A DNA stretch of 64,000 nucleotides from Bog-473 sp963730395 (lineage in GTDB: Bacteria > Actinomycetota > Acidimicrobiia > Acidimicrobiales > RAAP-2). Position numbers and translations under genes: made by a program. Positions within the stretch are counted from its first letter, which is position 1. Each line of letters opens with the position of its first letter. The notes under the pieces were generated by a model. It ran no database searches. It had not been told where the DNA came from and saw only the letters and a program-made list of their open reading frames with translations. The DNA lies in contig CAVSSK010000021.1 of the NCBI GenBank assembly GCA_963730395.1, forward strand, positions 695,019-759,018, given 5' to 3'. This document shows, one piece after another, positions 1 through 9,030 of this stretch.

Positions 1-429
1 CAGGGTGCCCAGGAAGTCGTAGAGCTCACTGTCGGCAATGCCGGCCATGACCGCCGTCGTCGTTTGGACGACCTCGGGCAGCAGCCGATTGAGTACTGCT
101 TGGGCTTCGGGGGTCACGTCGACGAGGACCCGGCGGCGGTCGTCGGGATCCGTAAGCCGCTTGATGTACCTGTTGCGCTCCAAGGTGTCGAGCACACTGG
201 TCATGGTCCCGCTGGTGATGTGCATATGCGTGCCGACTGCGCCGGCGGTCATCGGGCCTCCGTTCCCCTCGATGACGGCCAGAGCGTTGAGCGCAGCGTG
301 TGACAGGCCGTGACGACGGGCAACCGACGCGATCAACGCCTCGGCCTGGCCCCCGACTGTTTCGAGCTCCCGGAAGACCTGGGCCGACAGCCAGGACGCA
401 CCGGGGAATTCCTTCTCGAATGCCGCCAC
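1..429 (-). CDS. MarR family transcriptional regulator (3' end cut by window edge)
   Basis: About 143 residues are visible and the C-terminus lies beyond position 1. The product is a winged-helix repressor of the MarR type. A helix-turn-helix stretch (AGAVGTHMHITSGTMTSVLD) is followed by the wing signature LTDPDDRRRVLVDVTPEA, the usual MarR hallmark. I chose the GTG at 429 because the frame upstream has no ATG and runs into the preceding gene; a start a little upstream cannot be excluded. The gene lies about 70 bp downstream of the small barrel-protein gene on the same strand, so the two probably share the promoter that carries the palindrome at 824-841. This would give autoregulation, as in many MarR operons. 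Family call is firm; ligand and targets are unknown. Confidence 0.85.
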   Translation of the reverse strand, partial: MAAFEKEFPGASWLSAQVFRELETVGGQAEALIASVARRHGLSHAALNALAVIEGNGGPMTAGAVGTHMHITSGTMTSVLDTLERNRYIKRLTDPDDRRRVLVDVTPEAQAVLNRLLPEVVQTTTAVMAGIADSELYDFLGTL

Positions 430-499
430 CTCAGGTGGATGAGCCGAGGCAGCGCCCTTGCGGGCGCCACCTCGGCTGCTTGGCGGAGACGGGATCAGT

Positions 500-775
500 T
501 CAGGCCCCCACTGCGATCTCGATCCGAGGCGCACCCTTGACCCCGGCGCGGCCCATGGCCTCTCGCAGCTCGTTGCTGCCGGCGAAGGCCTGGGCCTGCT
601 CCACGGTCGGGAAGCGGTGCAGCACGTACACGTCCTGCTTGTCGGCCGGGTCCACCAGCACCTCGGCGTCGGTGCAGCCGTGCTCCTTGCGGAGCCCCTC
701 CACGCTCTCATAGGCCGACCGCCATGCGGCGTAGTCCTCGACCTCGTGTCGAACCAGCAGCGTTGCCTGTGCCAT
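500..775 (-). CDS. Small dimeric alpha/beta-barrel (ABM-like) protein
   Basis: A complete 91-residue protein starting at ATG 775, with a GGAGGAGAA Shine-Dalgarno sequence just upstream. The pattern (LLVRHEVEDYAAWRSAYES at the N-terminus, then VYVLHRFPTVEQAQAFA) is that of ferredoxin-like dimeric barrel proteins of the antibiotic-biosynthesis-monooxygenase or DUF1330-like kind. Some members are cofactor-free oxygenases and many have no known reaction. It is the first gene of a probable two-gene operon with the MarR regulator downstream, behind the palindrome at 824-841. That context suggests a response to a small phenolic or other toxic compound, which is inference. No catalytic residue can be assigned from sequence alone. 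Confidence 0.75.
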   Translation of the reverse strand: MAQATLLVRHEVEDYAAWRSAYESVEGLRKEHGCTDAEVLVDPADKQDVYVLHRFPTVEQAQAFAGSNELREAMGRAGVKGAPRIEIAVGA

Positions 776-823
776 GTGTTCTCCTCCTTCTCTTGCTCGT
801 GGCCCAGTTCTCTTGGGGCCAAC

Positions 824-841
824 TATCTTGATCTCAAGATA
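824..841. promoter_or_regulatory. Perfect palindrome, probable MarR operator
   Basis: TATCTTGA-TC-TCAAGATA is an uninterrupted 8+2+8 inverted repeat, strikingly AT-rich for this genome. It lies 49 bp upstream of the ABM-like gene, whose operon includes the MarR gene. MarR-family boxes commonly have the form ATCTTGA-N2-TCAAGAT. Position and symmetry make it the likely autoregulatory operator. Confidence 0.8.
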
Positions 842-910
842 ACATGCGCCACGAAGATGTCAAGGGGAAGATCCGGAGTCGACGACGCGCATGGGGGGTG
901 CACGGTCGAG

Positions 911-2643
911 TCAGAGTGGACGGCCGGCGACCGTCTCCTCCAGTGCGGCGGCGTCCTCAGGGCTGAGTGCCACGTAGGGGACTGCGCGGTTGCGCTGCCA
1001 CAGCACGACGTCGCCACAGTTCCACCGCTCCGCGCGCAGCACGCGCTTCATGACCTTGTTGGTCGCCGTGAGCGGCAGCGTCGGGCTCATGCGGACGAAG
1101 CGGGGTGCCCACTTCGTGCCCAGGTCACCCTGAGTGGCCAGGAACTCGGCGAGCTCGTCCGCGTCGAGCGCTTCCACGCCGGGTCGCAGCTGCACGGCCG
1201 CCATGACCTGGTCGCCCACGAGGGAGTCGGGCACGGCGTAGACCGCGGCCAGCACGATGTCGGGGTGGCGTTGGAGGATCCGCTCTATCGGTGCCGACGC
1301 GAAGTTCTCGCCGTCGACGCGGAGCCAGTCGTGGTCGCGTCCGGCGAAGTAGAAGAATCCGGCTTCGTCGCGGTAGGCCAGGTCGCCCGTCCAATACCAC
1401 CCCGCACGCAGGCGGGCCTTCTCGGCGTCGTCGTTGCGCCAATAGCCCTCGAAGCCCGCCCCACCGGTCTTGGACACGAGCTCACCGATCGCGTCTTCGG
1501 CATTGAGCAGCCGACCCCTTTCGTCGAAGTGGGCGGGCGGGCACTCCTCGCCGGTGGTGGGGTCGAGGACGACCGTTCCCTCCGGCGCACGACCGAGGGC
1601 GCCCGGTGGAGTGTCGGGGGTCCGAGAGACCGTGGCGCCACCCTCGGTGGAGCCGTACGAGTCGGTGACAGCGACGCCGAAGCGCGTCGGCAAAACGGGC
1701 CACGTCATCGGCCGAGCCTTCGTTGCCGAAGGCGCGCACCAGCGGGTTCTCGGCGTCGTCGGGCTGTTCGGGCGTGGCCAGGATGTAGGACAGCGGCTTC
1801 CCGACGTAGTTGAAGTAGGTCGCACCAGTCGCCCGGACGTCGGGCAGGAAGCCCGAGGCGGAGAAGCGGCCCGAGGAGGGGAGGGCAAAGGCCGCGCCGG
1901 CCATGAGGGCGGGGCCCCAGCCGGCCATGAGCGCGTTGGAGTGGAACAGCGGCATGGACAGGTAGCACACGTCCTGGGGCGTGAGCGCGTACATCTGGGC
2001 CACGACGGCGCCGATGCGCGCCAACCTGCCCTGGCTGCACAGGCATGCCTTGGGCGCACCGGAGGTGCCCGACGTAAACAGCAGGTAGCCGAGGGTCTCG
2101 GGTGTCACGGCCTGCTCGGTCACCGTCGGCAGCTCGCGTTCCGGCGTGGGCTCCGAGCGTCGCTCGTGCGGCGGCCGTGTCGAGTACCAACACCCTCTCG
2201 TTGCCGGCCTCGACGGCACCGAGGGTGGCGCCGATCCGGGAACCCTTCAGCAGCGGAAGGTAAGTGGAGTCCGTGACCAGGAACTGGCATTCGGTGTGCG
2301 TGAGGTCGCGGACCAGCTCGTCTCCCCGGTGCGTCGGGTTGGCGCCGACCACCACCGCGCCCGCCAGCGCAGCCGCCTCGAGCCAGAAGACGAACTCGGG
2401 CACGTTGTCGAGCATCACGGCCACGTGGAACGGACCGTCGGCTCGCCCGGCCCGCAACCAAGCCGCCCGCTCGGCGGCCCGTTGCACCACCTCGGCGTGG
2501 GTCAGACGGAGGTCGTCGACGACCAGGCCGAGCCGGGTGTCGGCGGCGCGGGCGAGCACGGCGCCGGTGATGGTCTGGGGGACGCCGGCCGGCGCTGCCG
2601 GGGGTGCCACGGGTGCGGCCGGCTGCGTCTCAGGTGCGCTCAC
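911..2643 (-). CDS. Acyl-CoA ligase, FadD17-like, read in three frames (two frameshifts)
   Basis: The protein (about 577 residues) is an ANL-superfamily ligase that activates a carboxylic acid through an acyl-adenylate to its CoA ester. Residues from the ATG at 2643 give the N-terminal domain (HVAVMLDNVPEFVFWLEAAA). The reading frame then shifts near 2150-2175 into one carrying the P-loop-like LLFTSGTSGAPKA, and shifts again near 1685 into the frame with VTDSYGSTEGG, WYWTGDLAYRDEAGFFYFAG and the C-terminal lysine region TATNKVMKRVL. Removing one base near 1685 restores a continuous RFGVAVTDSYGSTEGG. All expected motifs survive, so the frameshifts are more likely sequence errors than decay. 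FadD17-type ligases of mycobacteria belong to the cholesterol regulon; the KstR-like site at 2687-2700 upstream agrees. Substrate is not certain. Confidence 0.75.
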
Positions 2644-2686
2644 TGCAACTCCGAACGTCTCTGACCTGGGGTGGAACGCCGATTAC

Positions 2687-2700
2687 TGGAACACGTTGCA
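2687..2700. promoter_or_regulatory. KstR-like 14-bp operator
   Basis: TGGAACACGTTGCA fits the mycobacterial KstR consensus TnnAACnnGTTnnA exactly. It sits in the 136-bp gap between the divergent FadD17-like ligase (start 2643) and the LLM oxidoreductase (start 2780), where it could repress both. A second site of the same type lies at 9031-9044 upstream of a FadD19-like ligase. No kstR gene is in the window, so binding is inferred. Confidence 0.6.
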
Positions 2701-2779
2701 CTTTAGTCCGTCCCGTGTTACCGTCGCTGGACCGCCAGCGGAACTGACCGCGGCACCGTAGACGAGGACGTGCAATTCC

Positions 2780-3910
2780 ATGGAATTCGGCATCTTCAAC
2801 GCCGCGTGTGTGCTGCCCAAGTACGTCGAGCAGCACGGTGAATCCGCCGAGCACGACCGCATCATGGACGAGGTGGCCTTCATCGTGGCGTCGGACAAGG
2901 CCGGCTTCAAGTACACCTGGGCCTCCGAGCACCATTTCCTGACCGAGTACTCGCACCTCTCGGCCTCCGAGTCGTTCCTCGCCTTCGTGGCCGCCAAGAC
3001 CAACAACATCCACATCGGGTCGGGAATCTTCAACATCACGCCGCCCGTCAACCACCCGGCGCGCATCGCCGAGCGGGTCGCCATGTTGGACCACCTCTCG
3101 GAGGGTCGCTTCGAGTTCGGTACCGGCCGCGGCTCGTCGACGACCGAGCAGAAGGGCTTCGGAATCGAGGATTCCGACCTCACCCGCGAGATGGTGGCCG
3201 AGACGCTGCCGCAGATCGTGCGCATGTGGAAGGACGAGGACTACAGCTACGAGGGCAAGTTCTTCTCCATGCCGACTCGCAACGTGCTGCCCAAGCCCTA
3301 CTCGAAGCCCCATCCGCCCATCTGGATGGCGGCGGGCAGCCCGTCCACCTTCGACCTGGCCGCCGATCTGGGCGTCGGCGTCCTGTGCTTCGGCTTCTCC
3401 ACCCCGGACCAGTTGACCCCGCTGGTGAGTCGCTACAAGGAGAAGATCCAGGACTGCACGAACCCGGTGGGTGGCTTCGTGAACAACAACGTGATGATCA
3501 CGACACAGATGATCTGCATGGAGGACGGGGCCAAAGCGCGCAAGACCTTCCTCGAGGCCGACTCCAACTACCACCTGAGTCTCGTGTTCCGCTACCTCGA
3601 CACGTTCCCGCGCCCCGCGGGCATCCCCGAGTGGCCGGCGATCATCCCTGCCATGGACGCCGCCACCCTCGACGCCGCGATCGCGGCCGGTGTCACCGCC
3701 GTCGGGACCCCCGACGAGGTGGGCAAGGCCGTCGAGAGCTTCGCCGCGACGGGCGCCGACCAGCTCGCGTTCGGGATGCTGTCGACCTCCATGCCCATCG
3801 AGTCGTGCCAGGAGGCCGTCGAGACGTTCGGCAAGCACGTGCTGAAGGACTTCGACAAGGACCCCGTGCACCTGACGACCAAGCAGCGGCTCGCCGCCGG
3901 CGGCAAGTAG
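2780..3910 (+). CDS. LLM class flavin-dependent oxidoreductase
   Basis: A 376-residue luciferase-like monooxygenase/oxidoreductase. The TIM-barrel start MEFGIFN, the EHHF motif after strand 2 (residues about 55-58), a conserved TPPVNHPARIAERVAMLD segment and GTGRG support the family. Such enzymes use reduced FMN or F420; which one cannot be read with confidence. The relatively long C-terminal half (with a VGTPDEV phosphate-binding segment) is typical of the luciferase-like monooxygenases found in actinobacterial catabolic clusters. It is divergent from the FadD17-like ligase and shares its KstR-like control region, suggesting a role in degradation of a hydrophobic substrate such as a steroid or side chain. 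This role is inference. Confidence 0.85.
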   Translation: MEFGIFNAACVLPKYVEQHGESAEHDRIMDEVAFIVASDKAGFKYTWASEHHFLTEYSHLSASESFLAFVAAKTNNIHIGSGIFNITPPVNHPARIAERVAMLDHLSEGRFEFGTGRGSSTTEQKGFGIEDSDLTREMVAETLPQIVRMWKDEDYSYEGKFFSMPTRNVLPKPYSKPHPPIWMAAGSPSTFDLAADLGVGVLCFGFSTPDQLTPLVSRYKEKIQDCTNPVGGFVNNNVMITTQMICMEDGAKARKTFLEADSNYHLSLVFRYLDTFPRPAGIPEWPAIIPAMDAATLDAAIAAGVTAVGTPDEVGKAVESFAATGADQLAFGMLSTSMPIESCQEAVETFGKHVLKDFDKDPVHLTTKQRLAAGGK

Positions 3911-3969
3911 CAGGGAGCTCTCCCGGGTCGCACGCCGTTGCGGCAGAGGGCCCCATCACGCCGTCCCGG

Positions 3970-4561
3970 TCAGAGCCGGAACTCACCGGCCTGCAGCCGG
4001 CGATCGATCTCCTCGGCGACCTCGGTCGGCAGGCGCCCACCCGAGTCGACGCGGTGGCGCTCTTCGACGCCATGGCTCTCGAACTGCACCCAGAGGTCGT
4101 CGACCACGGCGGCATCCGCCAGCGCCCCGCTGTGCTCCGGCTCCACCCTGCGGTCCTGCACCCGCTGCTGCACGAGGCCGATGGGCGCCCGCAGCACGGC
4201 GTAGTTCAGCTCGAGGCCAGCGCGGCGCGCAGGCGTCCGTGAAGAGGTCGAGCATGAACGGGTAGAGGATGCCCTCGGCGACGGTGAAGTACCCGCCCGC
4301 GGCGAAGGTCACGACCGCCTCGGCCGCGGCACGAAGCACGACCCGGTTCTGCGTGTGCGCAGCCTCCTTCCAGGGTTCCATGACACCCCCTCGCAACTTG
4401 GCGAAGAACCAATCCAGGTCGAGGCAGGCCGAAAGATCGTGGCGATCGGCCACCAGTGGCGCGACGGTGGTCTTGCCACACCCGGGTGAGCCGGTGAGGA
4501 GGAGGACGGGACCCGCGGGCACGGGTGCATCATCGCGTGGGGCGACGGCCGGTGCGCGCAA
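3970..4561 (-). CDS. P-loop ATPase/kinase-like protein, one frameshift
   Basis: The N-terminal part from ATG 4561 carries a clear Walker A motif, LLLTGSPGCGKTTVAPLVA (residues about 20-38), as in small AAA/shikimate- or gluconate-kinase-like proteins. The frame of this part runs into an Arg/Ala-rich shadow after about position 4235. The native C-terminus continues in the neighbouring frame (ELNYAVLRAPIGLVQQRVQDR, ending EEIDRRLQAGEFRL at 3970), so a one-base error lies near 4215-4240. With the repair the protein is about 196 residues, normal for a stand-alone P-loop kinase that phosphorylates a small molecule. It is head-to-head with the acetyltransferase gene (31 bp apart). Substrate unknown. 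Confidence 0.7.
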
Positions 4562-4592
4562 CGGCGCCGAGCGAGCCCTAGGTTGGCGTCCG

Positions 4593-5003
4593 ATGGATGT
4601 GTCCTACACATGGAGAGGTACGTTCGCCGATGATGAGGTCAATGCACTCCATGCGGAGGGCTTCGACCACCCGGTCCTGGACATCGGCTGGCGCCGCCAG
4701 GTCGAGCGACACAGCTTGGGCTGGGTGTGCGCCCACGACCGGGAGCGCCTGGTCGGGTTCGTGAATGTGGCGTGGGACGGCGGCGTGCATGCCTTCGTGC
4801 TCGACACCCTCGTGCACGGCGATGCCCGTCACGAGGGGATCGGCACCGACCTCCTGGAGGTGGCAACCACCGAGGCCCGAGCCGCCGGTTGCGAGTGGCT
4901 CCACGTCGACTTCGCCGAGGAGCTCAGCGGGTTCTACCTCGGGGCCTGCGGTTTCGCTCCGACCCCGGCCGGAGTCGTCGCGCTGGGCCACGCACCGGGG
5001 TGA
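4593..5003 (+). CDS. GNAT family N-acetyltransferase
   Basis: A 136-residue protein from the ATG at 4593. It shows the GNAT pattern of a beta-strand with LVGFVNVAWDGG, the acetyl-CoA pyrophosphate-binding segment VHGDARHEGIGTDLLEVA (R/Q-x-x-G-x-G/A type; here RHEGIG), and a C-terminal FYLGACGF motif. It would transfer an acetyl group from acetyl-CoA to an amine; the acceptor is not predictable. A longer in-frame start (4269) would overlap the divergent kinase gene completely and was rejected. It ends 18 bp from the 3' end of the convergent exoprotein gene. Confidence 0.85.
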   Translation: MDVSYTWRGTFADDEVNALHAEGFDHPVLDIGWRRQVERHSLGWVCAHDRERLVGFVNVAWDGGVHAFVLDTLVHGDARHEGIGTDLLEVATTEARAAGCEWLHVDFAEELSGFYLGACGFAPTPAGVVALGHAPG

Positions 5004-5021
5004 ACGCGCTGCGGGCCGTGC

Positions 5022-7262
5022 TCAGCCCGCCGTCGCCACCCCCACCACGGGCCGGTTGAGCACGACGCCGCCCTCGGACCCGTAGAAGTCTGCGTCCCCG
5101 TAGTTGAAGATGCCGCCATCGGATGCGGCGATCCAGTACCCGTGACCGTCGAGCGTTGCCGCCATGCCGACGACCGGCTTGACCAGTGGCACGCTGCCCG
5201 CGGAGCCGAAGAACCCGGCGTCACCGAAGTCGAAGATGCCCCCGTCCGACGCCACCATCCAGTAGCCGAGGCCGTCGGAGGTGGCCGCCATGCCGACGAC
5301 GGGCTTGTTCAGTGGTGTGCCCCCCATGGAGCCGTGGAAGGCGGCGTCGCCGAAGCTGAACACGCCGCCGTCGCTGGCCACCAGCCAGTAGCCGAGCCCG
5401 TTCGAGCCGGAGGCCATGCCCACGATGGGCCGGTTGAGCGGTGTGCCGCCCTCCGAGCCGTAGAATTTGGCGTCGCCGAAGCTGAAGACACCGCCGTCGG
5501 AGGCCACCAGCCAGTACCCGCCCCCGTCCGGCGTGGCCGCCATGCCGACGATCGACGCGTTCAGCGGCTTGCCGCCCTGTGACCCGAAGAAGCCGGCGTC
5601 CCCGTAGGTGAAGATGCCACCGTCGGAGGCCACCAGCCAATAGCCGTGTTTCGACGCGGTGGGTGCCATCCCCACGATCGGCCTGTTCAATCGGAGGCTG
5701 CCCGTCGACCCGTAGAAGCCGGCGTTGCCGAAGGTGAAGATGCCACCGTCCGACGCGGTGAGCCAGTACGACGAGTTCGGCGGCGCGGGTGGCGGGGGAG
5801 AGGGCGGGCCCGGGATCCCGGCCGAGCCGGAGTAGGCGTAGACCTGGTCGGTCGACGGAGCCAGGAGAAGGCCATCGCCCACAGACGGGGTCGGGAAGTG
5901 GTTGGCTTCACCGCCGGTGGGGACCTGCTCCACGGTGGCGCCGTCGAGGGGGTTGATGCCGTAGAGCGTGCCCCCGCCGATCGACCAGACGAGGCTGCCG
6001 GCGAGGATGGGAGGTCCCGCTGCGCGGCTGGCGGCCTGCCACTGCACGCCGAGCGGGCTGGTCGGCACGGCCTCGACCCCGCCCCCGCAGGGGATGTACA
6101 CCACGGTCCCGAGCACGGCGTTGCCGCCGTCGACGTCGTTGGAGGAGCACACCGAGAGCTGCGAGCCGATCTGCCCGCCTATGCCGCCGAGATTGGCCTG
6201 GCTGAGGAGGAAGGCCCTTTGTGACTTGCCGGATTGGAGCGCGGTCCCGTTCGAGAGCAGTGCCGGTGCGTCCGATCCGAGGTCGAGGTCGTGAGCGTTG
6301 TCGTTGGACCAGTCGCTCGGGGCGAACAACTGCTTCCCCGCCAGCGCCGGCGAGAGCTCGATCACCGAGTCGCTGCCGTCGTAGGGGTTGGAAGCCGACC
6401 CGTTCCCCGTCGCCGCCCATATGTTGCCGGCCGCATCGACCTCGGGCGCAGCACCTCCCATCCAGACGGCGCCCTCGGTCCCGTTGGGAGTGGTGTTGTA
6501 GTACCCGGGAGTCCCGCCCCCTTCGGGTACCGAGGCGATCCAGCCGTGGTAGCTCGAGCAGTCTCCGTCGTTGCCGCCGTACCCGAAGACCACGTTCCCG
6601 TTGCTCAGGTTCAACCCGGTGCGCTGCAGGATCGCCTTCGTCAACTGACCTGGGGGGTCCACCCCCTCGGCCAGCAGGGAGGAGCCGGTGTAGATGTTCA
6701 GCCCCACCAGGATGTGGGCCGGCGTCCCACCGCTCAGCTCGTCCGCCACCGCGAAGATCTCGCCGCGGGCGGGGTCGATCACCGGTGTGCCCGTGATCCC
6801 GACCGTGGGGCCGATGTCACCGCAGGGGAGGTCACCCGAGGGCACCGGAGTCCCCACATGGGTCGACCACAGGACCGCACCCGTATCGGCCGCCAGCGCA
6901 TAGATGGTGTCGTTCTCCGTCGCGACGAAGACACGCCCGGTGGCCTCGAGCGGCTCGCCGTAGACCTGGCCGTCGAGCACGGCGGACTTCCAGGCGAGAT
7001 TGGGTGGCGAGAAGGTGACGCCGGAGGTGTCGACGCCGGTTCCGACGGAGTTGCCGTGGTAGACGGTCCACGAGGCGGTGGGGTCGACGTGAGCGACCGC
7101 GGCCGCCCGAGTTGCAGCACCTGCGGGTGCGACGGAAGCTGCGGGCGCGACGGCGGCCCCGGCGGCGAGCAACAGGAGACTCGTGCCGACCGCAGCGATG
7201 GACGCCGCCCGTCGGGCGCGCCGCCCGACCGCAGATCGCCCGATCGGGCGCCGAGTGTCCAT
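5022..7262 (-). CDS. Exported PQQ-like beta-propeller protein with six C-terminal ASDGG repeats
   Basis: 746 residues from ATG 7262 (MDTRRPIGR). The N-terminus has an Arg-rich stretch followed by a hydrophobic segment (about residues 23-45, AAVGTSLLLLAAGAAVA) that ends in alanines: a signal peptide or anchor. Residues about 60-490 contain PQQ-like propeller repeats (GRVFVATENDTIYALAADTG, NGNVVFGYGGNDGDC, LYGINPLDGATVE). After a proline-rich linker (PGPPSPPPPAPP) come exactly six units of about 40 residues of the form GYWLVASDGGIFxFGDAxFYGS-x6-LNKPIVGMAAT. The repeats are characteristic of Acidimicrobiia exoproteins; their function is not established. A longer ORF upstream of 7262 has no signal sequence and was rejected. 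No catalytic residues are visible; a quinoprotein dehydrogenase activity is possible but not supported. Confidence 0.8.
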   Translation of the reverse strand: MDTRRPIGRSAVGRRARRAASIAAVGTSLLLLAAGAAVAPAASVAPAGAATRAAAVAHVDPTASWTVYHGNSVGTGVDTSGVTFSPPNLAWKSAVLDGQVYGEPLEATGRVFVATENDTIYALAADTGAVLWSTHVGTPVPSGDLPCGDIGPTVGITGTPVIDPARGEIFAVADELSGGTPAHILVGLNIYTGSSLLAEGVDPPGQLTKAILQRTGLNLSNGNVVFGYGGNDGDCSSYHGWIASVPEGGGTPGYYNTTPNGTEGAVWMGGAAPEVDAAGNIWAATGNGSASNPYDGSDSVIELSPALAGKQLFAPSDWSNDNAHDLDLGSDAPALLSNGTALQSGKSQRAFLLSQANLGGIGGQIGSQLSVCSSNDVDGGNAVLGTVVYIPCGGGVEAVPTSPLGVQWQAASRAAGPPILAGSLVWSIGGGTLYGINPLDGATVEQVPTGGEANHFPTPSVGDGLLLAPSTDQVYAYSGSAGIPGPPSPPPPAPPNSSYWLTASDGGIFTFGNAGFYGSTGSLRLNRPIVGMAPTASKHGYWLVASDGGIFTYGDAGFFGSQGGKPLNASIVGMAATPDGGGYWLVASDGGVFSFGDAKFYGSEGGTPLNRPIVGMASGSNGLGYWLVASDGGVFSFGDAAFHGSMGGTPLNKPVVGMAATSDGLGYWMVASDGGIFDFGDAGFFGSAGSVPLVKPVVGMAATLDGHGYWIAASDGGIFNYGDADFYGSEGGVVLNRPVVGVATAG

Positions 7263-7384
7263 GCCCCAATTGATCGGCGCACCGTAACGTGCTGCGATGA
7301 GGTCTGTCGAAGTCGGATCCGTGTCTGCTCGGCACCGCCGGTGCGGCAGTCCAAACGGCCGTTCTGGGCCGGGTTCGGCCCCGA

Positions 7385-9019
7385 CTACGACTCGGTGGGA
7401 GTCCGAGCCCCGTTCTCCGCCCCGGCGTTGACGATGGCCGCCGCCCACGTGTAGTCGGGCTTGCCCGACGGCGAGCGTTCCACGGCATCGACGACGTAGA
7501 GACGGCGGGGCAGCTTGTAGCCGGCGATGGTCTGACGGCAGTGTTCCTGCAAGGACTCCAGGGAGGGCGCCTCGTGGCCGACCCTCGGTTGCACGATGGC
7601 GGCCACCGTCTGGCCCCAGCGCTCGTCGGGAGCGCCGCAGACGATGGCGTCCATGACATCGGGGTGTGAGCGGACGGCAGACTCGACTTCCTCAGGGAAG
7701 ATCTTCTCGCCTCCCGAGTTGATGACGATCGATCCCCGACCGAGCAGGGTGATCGACCCGTCGGCCTCCACGGTCGCATAGTCGCCGGGCATCACGTAGC
7801 GCGTGCCCCGCACGTGGAGGAACACTTCGGCCGTCTTCTTCGGGTCGTTGTAGTAGCCGAGCGGGATGTCGCCGGACCGGGCGATCTTGCCGATGACGCC
7901 CGACCCCGGCTCGACCGGCTCGAGGGCCTCGTCGAACACCACCGTCTCGCCCAGCAGGTGCACGGTCGGGCCGCTCTTCATGGCGGTGTTGCCCGCGGTC
8001 ACGACCGTCATCCCGTTGTTCCCACCCTCCGAGGAGCCGATGGCGTCGGTGATCACGAGGTTGGGCAGGTGGACGAAGAACTGGTCCTTGACGGGTGCCG
8101 AGAACAGTGCGGCCGACGACACGACGGCCAGGAGCGACGAGAGGTCGTGGTCCGTCCCCGGGTCGGTCAGCGACTCGATGAGCGGCTTGCCCATGGCGTC
8201 CCCCGTGATCATCACCGAGTTCACCCGCTCCTCGGTGACGAGCTGCCAGACCTGGTGGGGGTCGAACTTGGCCATGAGGACGATCTTGGACCCGACGAAG
8301 CTCTGGCCCATGACGCACCACTGGGTGGCTCCGTGCATGAGTGGCGCCACCGGCAGGTGCACCATCGGGCCGCCTGCTCCTTTGCCCACCATCACCGCCG
8401 GGTCCGTGATCCGCACGTTGGTCACCGGGTCTGTCCCGCCCCCCAGCGCGTAGAAGACGTCCTCGTGCCGCCACACCACTCCCTTGGGCATGCCGGTCGT
8501 GCCGCCGGTGTAGAGGATGTAGAGGTCGTCTCCGCTGCGCGGCCCGAAGTCCCGCTCCGGGGAATGGTCGGCCAGTGCTTCCTCGTAGCCGATGGCCCCC
8601 GGCGTGGGATCGACGTCGCTGCCATCCTCGATCACGATCACGTGCCGCAGGTCGGGCAACTCGGGCAGCAGCGTGGTGACCAACGGAGAGAACTCCCGCT
8701 GGTGCACGAGCGCCTTCAGATCGGCGTTCGTCAGGAGGTAGCGCAGCTCGTCCTTGACGTAGCGGTAGTTGATGTTGATCCAGATCGCCCGCAGCTTGAA
8801 GACGGCCCAGGCCGTCTCGACCCACTCGACCGAGTTGTAGGCGTAGATCCCGACGTGGTCGCCCGGCCCGATCCCCTGCGCCGCCAGATGGTGGGCCAGC
8901 CGGTTCGCCCGCGCCTCCATCTCGGCATAGGTCCGGCGCTCGCCGTTGGCGACCAGGTACTCCCGCTCGGGGTAGGCATCGACGGCCGCTTCGAACAGGT
9001 CGGCGAGGTTGAACTCCAT
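7385..9019 (-). CDS. FadD19-like acyl-CoA synthetase
   Basis: 544 residues, complete. Adenylation motifs are intact: YTGGTTGMPKGVVWRHED (residues about 168-185), TDAIGSSEGG (about 305-315), PGDYATVEADGSITLLGRG and INSGGEKIFPEEVE (about 410-445), and the catalytic C-terminal lysine in SPSGKPDYTW (about 525). Length and motif wording are close to mycobacterial FadD19, the ligase that activates C24-branched sterol side chains, but other fatty or terpenoid acids are possible. A KstR-like palindrome (9031-9044) lies 11 bp upstream of the start codon, which supports regulation with lipid/steroid catabolism. The gene is flanked by unrelated exoprotein genes and appears monocistronic. Confidence 0.85.
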   Translation of the reverse strand: MEFNLADLFEAAVDAYPEREYLVANGERRTYAEMEARANRLAHHLAAQGIGPGDHVGIYAYNSVEWVETAWAVFKLRAIWININYRYVKDELRYLLTNADLKALVHQREFSPLVTTLLPELPDLRHVIVIEDGSDVDPTPGAIGYEEALADHSPERDFGPRSGDDLYILYTGGTTGMPKGVVWRHEDVFYALGGGTDPVTNVRITDPAVMVGKGAGGPMVHLPVAPLMHGATQWCVMGQSFVGSKIVLMAKFDPHQVWQLVTEERVNSVMITGDAMGKPLIESLTDPGTDHDLSSLLAVVSSAALFSAPVKDQFFVHLPNLVITDAIGSSEGGNNGMTVVTAGNTAMKSGPTVHLLGETVVFDEALEPVEPGSGVIGKIARSGDIPLGYYNDPKKTAEVFLHVRGTRYVMPGDYATVEADGSITLLGRGSIVINSGGEKIFPEEVESAVRSHPDVMDAIVCGAPDERWGQTVAAIVQPRVGHEAPSLESLQEHCRQTIAGYKLPRRLYVVDAVERSPSGKPDYTWAAAIVNAGAENGARTPTES

Positions 9020-9030
9020 CGGCCGCAGAT

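Noticed and set aside
458..1813. Long + strand open frames opposite the first kilobases
   Set aside because: They are antisense shadows of the ABM-like gene and the ligase; their products are Arg/Gly/His-rich with no family motifs.
3226..4242. A 338-codon + strand frame overlapping the LLM gene
   Set aside because: It lies in another frame of the LLM gene with Arg/Gly/His-rich low-complexity translation and no domain.
6234..7454. A 406-codon + strand frame across the PQQ-like exoprotein gene
   Set aside because: Antisense to a gene with a signal peptide, propeller repeats and ASDGG units; no independent start signal.
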